Shown here in pieces: positions 1 to 9,007 of a stretch of 64,000 nucleotides of DNA. Position numbers and translations under genes: made by a program. The notes under the pieces are model-generated. The model worked only from the letters and a program-made list of their open reading frames with translations, was not told where the DNA came from and searched no databases. Source of the stretch: Elizabethkingia miricola (GTDB taxonomy: Bacteria; Bacteroidota; Bacteroidia; Flavobacteriales; Weeksellaceae); assembly GCF_001675285.1 (NCBI RefSeq), contig NZ_LSGQ01000030.1, forward strand, positions 62,001-126,000, given 5' to 3'. The stretch's first letter is position 1; every line of letters begins with the position of its first letter.

Positions 1-2
1 AG

Positions 3-68
3 ATTACAGATCAACAGTTTATCACTATCGTTATTCAGGACTACAACTATTATACAGGTATACAATAA
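3..68 (+). CDS. Possible C-terminal end of a truncated upstream gene
   Basis: The third reading frame is open from the window edge to a TAA at 66-68 and ends with residues like QFITIVIQDYNYYTGIQ, which read as plausible protein. Only 21 residues are visible, so no function can be given. The following gene starts 20 nt later on the same strand. Confidence 0.3.
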   Translation: MTDQQFITIVIQDYNYYTGIQ

Positions 69-88
69 TTTCGTATATTTAGTAAAAC

Positions 89-394
89 ATGTTGTATATG
101 GAAAATCTAAGATTTGAAAAGACACAAAGCCAGAACGGCGGATTCATCAGTGCCTTTAACCAGAATAATGAAGAAATAGGGAAATTAACATATACCATTC
201 AGCCTGAAAAAAGTATTCTTATTATTTCCTATGTAATGGTATTTCCTAAGCATGAAGGAAATGGATATGGACAAATGCTCGTAGCTGAGGCCATAAGTTT
301 TGCCAGAGAAAATAATTGGAAGATATATCCACATTGCAGCTTCTCACGAAGTGTATTGGTCAATATGAAAGATGTTAGTGATGTATATCCTTAG
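89..394 (+). CDS. Small GNAT-fold N-acetyltransferase-like protein
   Basis: This 101-residue protein matches the short GCN5-related acetyltransferase family (Gtn/YidJ type, PF14542). The acetyl-CoA loop region is visible as FPKHEGNGYGQMLVAEAISFA (about residues 53-73), followed by a strand with PHCSFSR, as in this family. It is far shorter than classical GNATs, which is normal for the group; the substrate is unknown. A second ATG lies at 98 (MENLRF) and may be the real start, because a promoter-like TATATTTA lies at 74-81. A bidirectional terminator follows directly. Confidence 0.8.
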   Translation: MLYMENLRFEKTQSQNGGFISAFNQNNEEIGKLTYTIQPEKSILIISYVMVFPKHEGNGYGQMLVAEAISFARENNWKIYPHCSFSRSVLVNMKDVSDVYP

Positions 395-401
395 AAAAAA
401 C

Positions 402-430
402 AAAAGAGCCTGAAAAATCAGGCTCTTTTT
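402..430. terminator. Bidirectional intrinsic terminator
   Basis: A 12-bp stem AAAAGAGCCTGA / TCAGGCTCTTTT with an AAAA loop is flanked by A-rich sequence on one side and T-rich on the other. It can stop transcription from the GNAT gene (+) and from yebC (-), which converge here. Confidence 0.85.
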
Positions 431-449
431 AGTTATATAAAATCACTTC

Positions 450-1187
450 TTAGCTCTGAAGTAATTCTTCTGTCATTTCCATGTTATGGTAAACGTTTTG
501 TACATCATCATCCTCTTCAAAACGATCTAACATTTTCAGGTTAGCTAAGCCTTGCTCCAGGTTTACACCTTTATGCATGTTAGGAATTCTTTGCAATTCT
601 GCATTCTGAACTTCTAATTTCATCTCTTCAAGCTTATGAGACATTGTACCAAAGTCTTCAAAAGCTGTTGTAACCATTACGATCTCTTCGTCCTGATCTA
701 TTTCTTCAGCTCCACCATCAATCATTTCCATTTCGAAATCATCCCACTCCATTTTGATCTGAGATTTTTCTATGGTAAAAATACCTTTTCTATCAAATAG
801 AAAAGAAAGCTCTCCGTTCTTACCAAGATTACCATCAAACTTATTGAAGATAGCTCTTACATTGGCAACTGTCCTTGTAGGATTATTTGTTGTACATTCA
901 ATGAAGAAAGCCACACCTCCTTGTCCATATCCTTCATATGTGATTTCTTCATAGGTTTCTGCATCTGCACCAGAAGCTTTTTTAATAGCTCTTTCAACAT
1001 TATCTTTCGGCATGTTAGCTCCTTTAGCATTCTGAATACACCTTCTTAATGCAGGGTTGGAATCCGGGTCAGTTCCTCCGGCTTTTACTGCCAAAGCAAT
1101 ATCTTTTCCTATTCTGGAAAATGTTTTTGCCATTTTATCCCATCTGGCCATCTTAGAGGCCTTTCTATATTCAAATGCTCTTCCCAT
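450..1187 (-). CDS. yebC: YebC/PmpR family regulator (TACO1-like)
   Basis: The 245-residue cytoplasmic protein opens with MGRAFEYRKASKMARWDKMAKTF and continues with KGANMPKDNVERAIKK and a YEGYGQGGVAFFIE strand, all hallmarks of the YebC family. Family members act as transcriptional regulators or, as shown for some, as factors that relieve ribosome stalling; which role applies cannot be read from sequence. Length is normal for the family (about 240-250). The C-terminal third is acidic. It is monocistronic, with its own promoter-like box and a shared terminator. Confidence 0.95.
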   Translation of the reverse strand: MGRAFEYRKASKMARWDKMAKTFSRIGKDIALAVKAGGTDPDSNPALRRCIQNAKGANMPKDNVERAIKKASGADAETYEEITYEGYGQGGVAFFIECTTNNPTRTVANVRAIFNKFDGNLGKNGELSFLFDRKGIFTIEKSQIKMEWDDFEMEMIDGGAEEIDQDEEIVMVTTAFEDFGTMSHKLEEMKLEVQNAELQRIPNMHKGVNLEQGLANLKMLDRFEEDDDVQNVYHNMEMTEELLQS

Positions 1188-1206
1188 TTCTGAATTTATT
1201 TACGTG

Positions 1207-1214
1207 CAAAAATA
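1207..1214 (-). promoter_or_regulatory. Promoter -7 box for yebC
   Basis: On the minus strand the sequence is TATTTTTG, a full match to the Bacteroidetes -7 consensus TAnnTTTG, 19 nt before the yebC ATG. No convincing TTTG -33 box is seen at the usual 19-21 nt spacing. Confidence 0.5.
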
Positions 1215-1250
1215 TCACTAATCAGCAAATTATACAACGTACATACATAA

Positions 1251-1279
1251 AAAAACACCCCCACTAGGTGGAGGTGTTT
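1251..1279 (-). terminator. Intrinsic terminator downstream of the OmpA-family gene
   Basis: A stem AAACACC / GGTGTTT extended by CCAC / GTGG (one mismatch between them, loop TAG) is followed on the minus strand by a T run. It lies 22 nt after the stop codon of the OmpA-like gene. Confidence 0.8.
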
Positions 1280-1300
1280 ATTATATTGAAAAAATTTTAA

Positions 1301-2770
1301 TTATTTTTTCTTTTTGATAACTTTTTTAGAAGATTTTTTCACTCCTTTTTTTACTGGTTTAGCAACAGTAACGTCATCTTTTTTGTAAGTAGCCCATTCA
1401 GTATCAGCAGAGATAGCTCTTACTTCAACTTTTCTGTCTGCTTGTCTAGCCTCGTTAGAAGCAGTAGCTGGTACAGTAGCTTCTTTAGCACCTACACCTA
1501 CAGATTTCAATTGAGATCCGTTTACACCTCTAGCTTCAAGAGCTTTAACTACAGAAGCAGCTCTTTCTCTTGATAGTTTCAAGTTGTAAGCAGCATTACC
1601 TTTAGCATCTGTGTGACCAGTTACTAAGAAGTTTTCAGCTTTAGCTCCTTTAATAATTGTAGCGGCAGCATCTACTTTAGATAGAGATCCAGACTGGATA
1701 GTAGCTTTGTTGAAATCGAATAAGATATCTTTAAGCTCAGCTTTTACTCTATCATCAGTTCTTGGACATCCGTTGTATTCTGGAAGACCTGGTACATCTG
1801 GACAAGCATCATCTTTATCAGGGATACCATCACCATCTCTATCTGGCCAAGGACAACCGTTGTTTTCTTTTGGACCTGGTACGTTAATACACTGATCGTC
1901 TTTGTCTAACACACCGTCACCATCTGTATCTGGCCAAGGACAACCTTTGTTTTCTTTTGGACCAGCGACCTCAGGGCAATTATCATCGATATCTGGAATA
2001 CCATCACCGTCTGTATCTGGACATCCTTGGAACTCAGGTAATCCTGGAGTATCTGGACATCTGTCATCTTTATCAGGGATACCATCCTTATCTCTGTCTC
2101 TGTTACCAAATCTGAATAATAGAGATGCAGAAGCTTGCCAGAAGTTAGCAACGTTAGACTTGTTACCTGGAGTAGTTACATAATCTCCTTGGATACCAAG
2201 ACCGAAGTTTTTAGTAATCCAGAAGTTAGATCCTAAACCTGTAGATAATGCAAAGAAATCTTTCTTCCCAGTTGCATCAGTACCATTATAACTTCCGTAA
2301 TAGTTACCAAAAGCATCTGTTTTAGGGAAAGTTAATCCAGAATAATCATGTCTTAGGTAGTTAGCACCAACTCTTGCATATGGATCGAACCAAGACTCTT
2401 CATTCCATAAACTGTTGAATTTGAACTGAAGACCTAAACCAGCCATCAAGAAAAATTCTTTGTCCATGTCAAATCTCTTATTACCAACGTTACCTACAGA
2501 AGCCTGTAAATCAACAACTAAGTACTTGTTGATGTTTCTAGCAACAGTTAATTTAGATAATGGAGGAGTAATAGAGAAATTATTCAAATTGAATAACCTT
2601 TTAGTCAAATTTTGAGCTGAAAAGGTATTCGAGAAATTTGTAGATTGAGCTTTGTGGTTTTCACCATGTGCCCCCACACCGATTAACCACGGATTGCTCG
2701 TAGTCTGTGCGAACGCAGTAGTGGCTACCGTAAGTGCCAATGCTGTAATTCCTAGTTTTAAATTTTTCAT
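1301..2770 (-). CDS. OmpA-family outer membrane protein with TSP3 repeats
   Basis: A 489-residue envelope protein. Order: signal peptide ending TTAFAQ (about residue 22); an outer membrane beta-barrel (about 25-225); four thrombospondin type-3 calcium-binding repeats of the DxDxDGxxD kind (about 228-340, e.g. DTDGDGIPDIDDNCP); and a C-terminal OmpA peptidoglycan-binding domain (about 345-460) with the TGHTDAKGN motif. The protein ends in a very basic tail rich in KK pairs, which is unusual after an OmpA domain. Such proteins tether outer membrane to cell wall and are usually among the most abundant porin-like proteins of flavobacteria. Monocistronic. Confidence 0.93.
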   Translation of the reverse strand: MKNLKLGITALALTVATTAFAQTTSNPWLIGVGAHGENHKAQSTNFSNTFSAQNLTKRLFNLNNFSITPPLSKLTVARNINKYLVVDLQASVGNVGNKRFDMDKEFFLMAGLGLQFKFNSLWNEESWFDPYARVGANYLRHDYSGLTFPKTDAFGNYYGSYNGTDATGKKDFFALSTGLGSNFWITKNFGLGIQGDYVTTPGNKSNVANFWQASASLLFRFGNRDRDKDGIPDKDDRCPDTPGLPEFQGCPDTDGDGIPDIDDNCPEVAGPKENKGCPWPDTDGDGVLDKDDQCINVPGPKENNGCPWPDRDGDGIPDKDDACPDVPGLPEYNGCPRTDDRVKAELKDILFDFNKATIQSGSLSKVDAAATIIKGAKAENFLVTGHTDAKGNAAYNLKLSRERAASVVKALEARGVNGSQLKSVGVGAKEATVPATASNEARQADRKVEVRAISADTEWATYKKDDVTVAKPVKKGVKKSSKKVIKKKK

Positions 2771-2799
2771 AGAATTAAATGATTAAATAATTGATAATG

Positions 2800-2831
2800 C
2801 AAAATAAATATAAAAATACGTATTAAACAAA
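2800..2831 (-). promoter_or_regulatory. Promoter of the OmpA-family gene
   Basis: Minus strand: TTTG (complement of 2828-2831), 20 nt spacer, then TTATTTTG (complement of 2800-2807), one mismatch from TAnnTTTG. The box is 29 nt before the ATG. The spacing matches the Bacteroidetes sigma-A promoter rule. Confidence 0.55.
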
Positions 2832-2837
2832 GTTTTT

Positions 2838-3296
2838 TTAAAAATTCTTTCGAATTCTGCTTAGATTTCTATCAGATTCACGTTTTTTAATAGATTCACG
2901 TTTGTCAAATAGTTTCTTTCCTCTTCCAAACCCAATAAGAAGTTTAGCTCTACCTTTATCATTTATATATAATTTTAAAGGTATTATTGTAAACCCTACA
3001 TCTTTTACTTTTTTCTCCAAACGGGAAAGTTCTCCTTTATGTAGTAATAACTTCCGATCGCGTTTCGCCTTGTGATTATAAAATGATCCCATCTTATATT
3101 CATCTATCATCATATTGACTACCCAAAGCTCACCGTCTTTCATCTGGCAAAAGCTTTCAGCTATTGATGCTTTAGAAGAGCGCAATGACTTTATTTCTGT
3201 TCCGTATAAAACAATACCTGCTTCATATTCTTCAAGTATTTCATACTCGAAGCGAGCTCTTCTGTTTACAATATTAACAGTTCTTTCAATTTTCAT
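2838..3296 (-). CDS. smpB: SsrA-binding protein SmpB
   Basis: SmpB binds tmRNA and places it in stalled ribosomes for trans-translation. The 152-residue product starts MKIERTVNIVNRRARFEYEI and shows the family motifs AGIVLYGTEIKSLR, EGELWV-like DGELWVVN, the H-K-A-K-R-D-R-K-LLLH segment and a basic C-terminal tail (KKRESDRNLSRIRKNF). The frame is open further upstream to a TTG at 3461, but that would overlap the divergent ABC-F gene, and the family begins at the ATG at 3294-3296. The ssrA RNA gene itself is not in this window. Confidence 0.95.
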   Translation of the reverse strand: MKIERTVNIVNRRARFEYEILEEYEAGIVLYGTEIKSLRSSKASIAESFCQMKDGELWVVNMMIDEYKMGSFYNHKAKRDRKLLLHKGELSRLEKKVKDVGFTIIPLKLYINDKGRAKLLIGFGRGKKLFDKRESIKKRESDRNLSRIRKNF

Positions 3297-3342
3297 ACCA
3301 AAATTTAACAAAACACTAACATTTTTCCTCGAAGACATATAA

Positions 3343-5007
<1,665 letters not shown>

Positions 5008-5032
5008 TCAATTCTATCATAAGAGAAAAATT

Positions 5033-5062
5033 AAAAGGATGATCAGTTGATCATCCTTTTTT
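5033..5062. terminator. Bidirectional intrinsic terminator
   Basis: A 13-bp perfect stem AAAAGGATGATCA / TGATCATCCTTTT with a two-base loop followed by T on the plus strand and A-rich on the other side. It separates the convergent ABC-F and M48 genes. Confidence 0.85.
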
Positions 5063-5071
5063 ATTTCAAGT

Positions 5072-5884
5072 TTATTTTGTCAGTTTTGTTGTTGGAATTG
5101 TAACTGTTCCCGGATCTTTCCATAATCCATCTTTTTCAGCTTTTTTCTTAATCACATCAGCTCTCTTTACGCTATCAGGATGTGAGTTAAACATTTTCTG
5201 AAAACCACTTTGCTTATCTCCCTGCTCGGATAATAATGCTAATTTTTTGAATGCAGTATACTCTGCAACAACATTATAACCATTCTTTTTCATAAAATCA
5301 TATGAATAAAGATCTGCTTCAGATTCCTGTTTTTTGCTATGGGCAGCATCCATCATCTCGTTGGCCATCTTTCCTAATTGGCTTTCATTTAAAGTTGCCA
5401 CTGTTCTTGATGTTGCAGATGCAGCATCAAGAGCAGCAGCCTTCATGTATGCACTCTTCATAGCATCTTTAGTATCTTCATTCTTCACGTGCCCAATTTC
5501 ATGACCTATCACTGCAAGAATTTCATCATCAGTCATAATATCCATTAGAGAAGAGAAAACTCTTACACTTCCGTCTGCACAGGCAAAAGCATTAATATCT
5601 TTTACTTTATAAACCTTATAGTTCAGGTTTAATCCGTCTTGTGTTTTATGTTTACCGAAAAGCTTATTCAACCTGATTGTATATGGATCTTTTGGTCCTG
5701 CTACTGCATTATTTTTATCCATCCATTCTACCGCTTCTTTGGAAAGATTAATAGCATCTGCATTACTAAAAGTTAGAGCTTTCAGTCCCTTTCCCGCAAC
5801 ATCTGTGATTTTACCCAAACTAATCTGAGCATTTGACATAGAAAAAGCGCCCAGTATTAATGCGCCTGCAATAATTTTTTTCAT
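5072..5884 (-). CDS. Secreted M48-family zinc metalloprotease
   Basis: A 270-residue periplasmic protein with signal peptide MKKIIAGALILGAFSMSNAQ. The zinc motif HEIGH is at about residues 128-132 (VIGHEIGHVKNED), and the third ligand is probably Glu187 in QESEADLYSYDF, matching the M48 ExxAD rule. It resembles the BepA/LoiP-type periplasmic quality-control proteases rather than membrane HtpX, since no transmembrane helices follow the signal. No TPR domain is seen after the catalytic domain. Substrates are unknown; a role in outer membrane protein quality control is inference. Confidence 0.9.
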   Translation of the reverse strand: MKKIIAGALILGAFSMSNAQISLGKITDVAGKGLKALTFSNADAINLSKEAVEWMDKNNAVAGPKDPYTIRLNKLFGKHKTQDGLNLNYKVYKVKDINAFACADGSVRVFSSLMDIMTDDEILAVIGHEIGHVKNEDTKDAMKSAYMKAAALDAASATSRTVATLNESQLGKMANEMMDAAHSKKQESEADLYSYDFMKKNGYNVVAEYTAFKKLALLSEQGDKQSGFQKMFNSHPDSVKRADVIKKKAEKDGLWKDPGTVTIPTTKLTK

Positions 5885-6014
5885 TTTATAGTATTTTTAA
5901 GTTATCCGGCGCAAGATACAATTTTTAAACACCACGCGGTGATTTAAATAAGCAGTTTTCTAATCCTCAAAATTAATTTTGGTAAAACTATTAAGACATA
6001 CACTTTTTATTTCC

Positions 6015-6022
6015 TATATTTG
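6015..6022 (+). promoter_or_regulatory. Promoter -7 box for recJ-nadD
   Basis: TATATTTG is a full TAnnTTTG match only 7 nt before the likely recJ start codon at 6030. A transcript from this box would have almost no leader. Confidence 0.5.
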
Positions 6023-6029
6023 TTACCCT

Positions 6030-7739
6030 ATGATGCAACGATGGATCTACAAACCGACCCCTTCCGAAGACGTAATAGATAGTATCAGCTCTTCGCTGGG
6101 ATTTGGTTATTTAGCATCCAAAATTCTGGTTATGCGGGGTGTAGATTCTTACCAGAAAGCCAGAGAATTCTTCAAGCCAAAAGCTTCTGATATTCACAAT
6201 CCTTTTCTGATGGCAGATATGCAAAAAGCGGTGGAGAGAATTGCCACAGCTATCGAAAACGGAGAAAAAATATTAGTCTTTGGAGATTATGATGTAGACG
6301 GTACAACTGCCGTTGCATTAATGTACCTGTACCTTAGCAAAATCTGCGACAAAAAATATTTGGATTTTTATATTCCTGACAGAAATCTGGAGGGCTATGG
6401 TGTTTCCACTGAGGGGATTGATTATGCAAAAGAAAATGATTTCTCATTAATCATTGCATTAGACTGTGGGATAAAGTCTGCAGACAAAGTTGACTATGCC
6501 AATAGTCTGGGAGTTGACTTTATAATTTGTGACCATCACCTTCCCGGTGATGAGATTCCTAAAGCAGCAGCAGTCCTTGATCCCAAACGAAAAGACTGTG
6601 AATATCCTTATAAGGATCTTAGCGGCTGCGGTGTTGGTTATAAACTTTGCCAGGCACTGAATACCATTTATAAAATTTCGGATCACGAATTACAAGACTT
6701 AACCGATCTTTTGGCGATAAGTATTGCTGCAGATATTGTTCCTATCACTGGTGAAAACAGAGTGTTTGCCAAAATGGGGCTCAATAAACTGCGCAAAACA
6801 AAAAGACAAGGATTGAAGATTTTAATTCCTTATGAAAAGCTTCAAAATTTCACAATCTCGAATATTGTTTTTGAAATTGCTCCTAAAATAAATGCTGCTG
6901 GTAGAATTTCCCACGGGAAAGCAGCTGTAGAGCTGATGATTGCAGAAAATGCAAAACAGGCACACCTCATCGCTGATCAGATCGTTAATCTAAATGATGA
7001 AAGAAAAGAGTTGGACAGCAATATGACTCAGCAGGCGATAGATCAGGTTATTGAGACAAAACAAGAGAAAACATTCAGTACAATTGTTTATCAGTCTGAA
7101 TGGAATAAAGGCGTAATTGGTATTGTTGCTTCTAGACTTATCGAATTATATTACAAACCAACATTGGTATTTACCGATGGAACCAACGGTGAAATGGTAG
7201 CTTCTGCTCGTTCTGTAGCAGACTTCGATCTTCACAATGCATTAGATGTATGTTCAGATTTATTTTTAAAATTTGGGGGACACCGTGCAGCAGCAGGGCT
7301 GTCTATGGAGAAAAAACATTTCGAAGCATTTAAAACAAAATTTGAAGAGACTGTAAAAAACTCTATAAAGGAACATCAGAAAACGCCAAGTATTGAAATT
7401 GATGCTGAAATTTCTCTGAATGATCTAACTAATGATTTTTTCCAGTTTCATCGATGGCTGGCTCCTTTTGGCCCTGAAAATATGAAACCTGTTTTGGTAG
7501 TCAAAAATGCCAGAGTAAGTGGTCATGTAAGGAAAATTGGAAAGCAAAGTTCCCATTTGAAATTCAATATTGTTCAGGATTCTTCCAGAAAAGGAATAGA
7601 ATGCTTAGCCTTCAAAATGGGTGAACATGCCACCGATTTCAAAACCAAAACTTTTGATATTGCGTTTACTATTGAAGAGAATCATTGGAAAGATAATCTT
7701 ACCTACTATCTCAATGTAAGAGATGTTATTTTCCATTAA
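6030..7739 (+). CDS. recJ: Single-stranded-DNA-specific exonuclease RecJ
   Basis: A 5'-3' ssDNA exonuclease used in recombination and mismatch repair. The product of 569 residues shows the DHH phosphoesterase motifs: FGDYDVDGTTA, ALDCG, CDHHLPGDE, and the DHHA1 motif FGGHRAAAGLS near the C-terminal half, followed by an OB-like domain. The frame extends upstream to a TTG at 5979, but the family begins at MQRWIYKPTP; ATG codons at 6030 and 6033 fit this and the promoter box. nadD follows after 19 nt, so the two are probably co-transcribed. Confidence 0.95.
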   Translation: MMQRWIYKPTPSEDVIDSISSSLGFGYLASKILVMRGVDSYQKAREFFKPKASDIHNPFLMADMQKAVERIATAIENGEKILVFGDYDVDGTTAVALMYLYLSKICDKKYLDFYIPDRNLEGYGVSTEGIDYAKENDFSLIIALDCGIKSADKVDYANSLGVDFIICDHHLPGDEIPKAAAVLDPKRKDCEYPYKDLSGCGVGYKLCQALNTIYKISDHELQDLTDLLAISIAADIVPITGENRVFAKMGLNKLRKTKRQGLKILIPYEKLQNFTISNIVFEIAPKINAAGRISHGKAAVELMIAENAKQAHLIADQIVNLNDERKELDSNMTQQAIDQVIETKQEKTFSTIVYQSEWNKGVIGIVASRLIELYYKPTLVFTDGTNGEMVASARSVADFDLHNALDVCSDLFLKFGGHRAAAGLSMEKKHFEAFKTKFEETVKNSIKEHQKTPSIEIDAEISLNDLTNDFFQFHRWLAPFGPENMKPVLVVKNARVSGHVRKIGKQSSHLKFNIVQDSSRKGIECLAFKMGEHATDFKTKTFDIAFTIEENHWKDNLTYYLNVRDVIFH

Positions 7740-7758
7740 TTTTTTCTAAAATTGCATC

Positions 7759-8343
7759 ATGAAAAAAGTAGGTTTATTTTTTGGCTCTTTTAATCCTATT
7801 CATATTGGGCATCTTATTTTATCCAATTATATACTGGAAAATACAGATCTGGAAGAAATATGGTTTGTTGTCAGCCCGCAGAATCCTTTTAAGTCTAAAA
7901 CCAGTTTACTGGATGAATACAATCGTCTGGAAATGGTAAATCTTGCGGTACAAAGCTATCCAAAACTAAAGGCTTCGGATATTGAATTCAGCCTTCCCCG
8001 CCCGTCTTATACAATAGACACTTTAACTTATCTTCACGAAAAATATCCAGATCATGGATTTTGTCTTATTATGGGAGAAGACAATCTGGAGAGCCTTCCT
8101 AAATGGAAAAATTACGAACAATTAATCGCTAATCATGAATTAATTGTTTATCCTCGAGTGTTTGCAGAAAAGAAAAATACAGATCAGTATCTTCAGGATG
8201 TTAATATACACCTTGTAAAAGCTCCTATTGTAGAACTTTCTGCTACGGAAATAAGAGACATGATTAAGGCCGGTAAAAATGTACGCCCTATGCTACCACC
8301 AGAAGTTTTTGAATATCTGGAAGGAAGTAATTTTTATAAATAA
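7759..8343 (+). CDS. nadD: Nicotinate-nucleotide adenylyltransferase
   Basis: NadD converts nicotinate mononucleotide and ATP to deamido-NAD in NAD synthesis. The 194-residue protein has the nucleotidyltransferase motif GSFNPIHIGHL (residues 9-19), a GEDNLESLPKWKNYE segment and a C-terminal LSATEIRDMIK (the ISxTxIR motif). Length is normal. The gene lies 19 nt after recJ. A TAAAATTG box in the gap is one mismatch from a -7 element, so it may also have its own weak promoter. Confidence 0.95.
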   Translation: MKKVGLFFGSFNPIHIGHLILSNYILENTDLEEIWFVVSPQNPFKSKTSLLDEYNRLEMVNLAVQSYPKLKASDIEFSLPRPSYTIDTLTYLHEKYPDHGFCLIMGEDNLESLPKWKNYEQLIANHELIVYPRVFAEKKNTDQYLQDVNIHLVKAPIVELSATEIRDMIKAGKNVRPMLPPEVFEYLEGSNFYK

Positions 8344-8417
8344 ATTAGAGCCGGAGCTATCTCTTCAATTACAAAGAAGCTAATAACAATCAGCTGCATA
8401 TTCTGACAACTAATCAT

Positions 8418-8425
8418 TATCTTTG
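8418..8425 (+). promoter_or_regulatory. Promoter -7 box for the DUF3817 gene
   Basis: TATCTTTG is a full TAnnTTTG match 7 nt before the ATG, suggesting a leaderless or nearly leaderless mRNA. No -33 TTTG is visible at the usual spacing. Confidence 0.5.
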
Positions 8426-8432
8426 CAGCAGA

Positions 8433-8777
8433 ATGGAATTTATCAATCGCTATTTCAGTAAATACCCCGAGGAAACAATTATCAGATGGTTTAAAAACAT
8501 TTGTATTGCAGAAGCTGTTTCATGTTTTCTGCTTTATTGTATAGCCATGGTATGGAAGCGTTATGATCCGGACGGATTATTATCCACAATTTTCATTATT
8601 GTTGTTGGTAACATTCACGGTCTATTTTTTACACTCTACTTACTCTTATGTCTTCCTTCCAGAAAAATTTATAACTGGGATGATGAGGATTTTGTTTTCG
8701 CACTTTTAGCTGCTCTATTCCCTTTCGCAACCATTTGGGTAGACAAATCTCTGGCGAAAAAAAACAGAGAAGAATAA
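8433..8777 (+). CDS. DUF3817 family integral membrane protein
   Basis: A 114-residue inner membrane protein with three hydrophobic helices (about 27-43, 52-74, 86-104). The family pattern is visible: IAEAVSCFLLYCIAM, then GNIHGLFFTLYLLL, then LLAALFPFATIWVDKSL, matching DUF3817 proteins that often have G-x-x-H-G and PFGTFxxD. Function is unknown. It is a single gene with its own promoter box. Confidence 0.85.
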   Translation: MEFINRYFSKYPEETIIRWFKNICIAEAVSCFLLYCIAMVWKRYDPDGLLSTIFIIVVGNIHGLFFTLYLLLCLPSRKIYNWDDEDFVFALLAALFPFATIWVDKSLAKKNREE

Positions 8778-8936
8778 TTTTTTCACTTTAACATGTAACA
8801 ATTTTAGCCTCTCAATTGTCTAATTGATAAAGAGGTAATTTTCCGTAATCAATTTTTATAACTGATAATCAACTAGTTAAATTCAGTATTAAAAATATTT
8901 TACTACTTTGTATTGCATAATACTAATTTATAATTA

Positions 8937-8944
8937 TATCTTTG
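8937..8944 (+). promoter_or_regulatory. Promoter -7 box for the outer membrane receptor
   Basis: TATCTTTG matches TAnnTTTG. A TTTG lies at 8907-8910, but the 26-nt spacing is longer than the usual 19-21. The leader would be about 60 nt, and the rest of 8778-9007 is AT-rich with no further clear signal. Confidence 0.45.
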
Positions 8945-9007
8945 CCATGTAAAATATTAGATAATAAAAAATACTAAGCACTAATTAACACCTAAAATAA
9001 ACTTGCT

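Noticed and set aside
1707..2183. Plus-strand frames with Ser/Gly/Pro-rich products
   Set aside because: They are antisense shadows of the TSP3 repeats in the OmpA-like gene.
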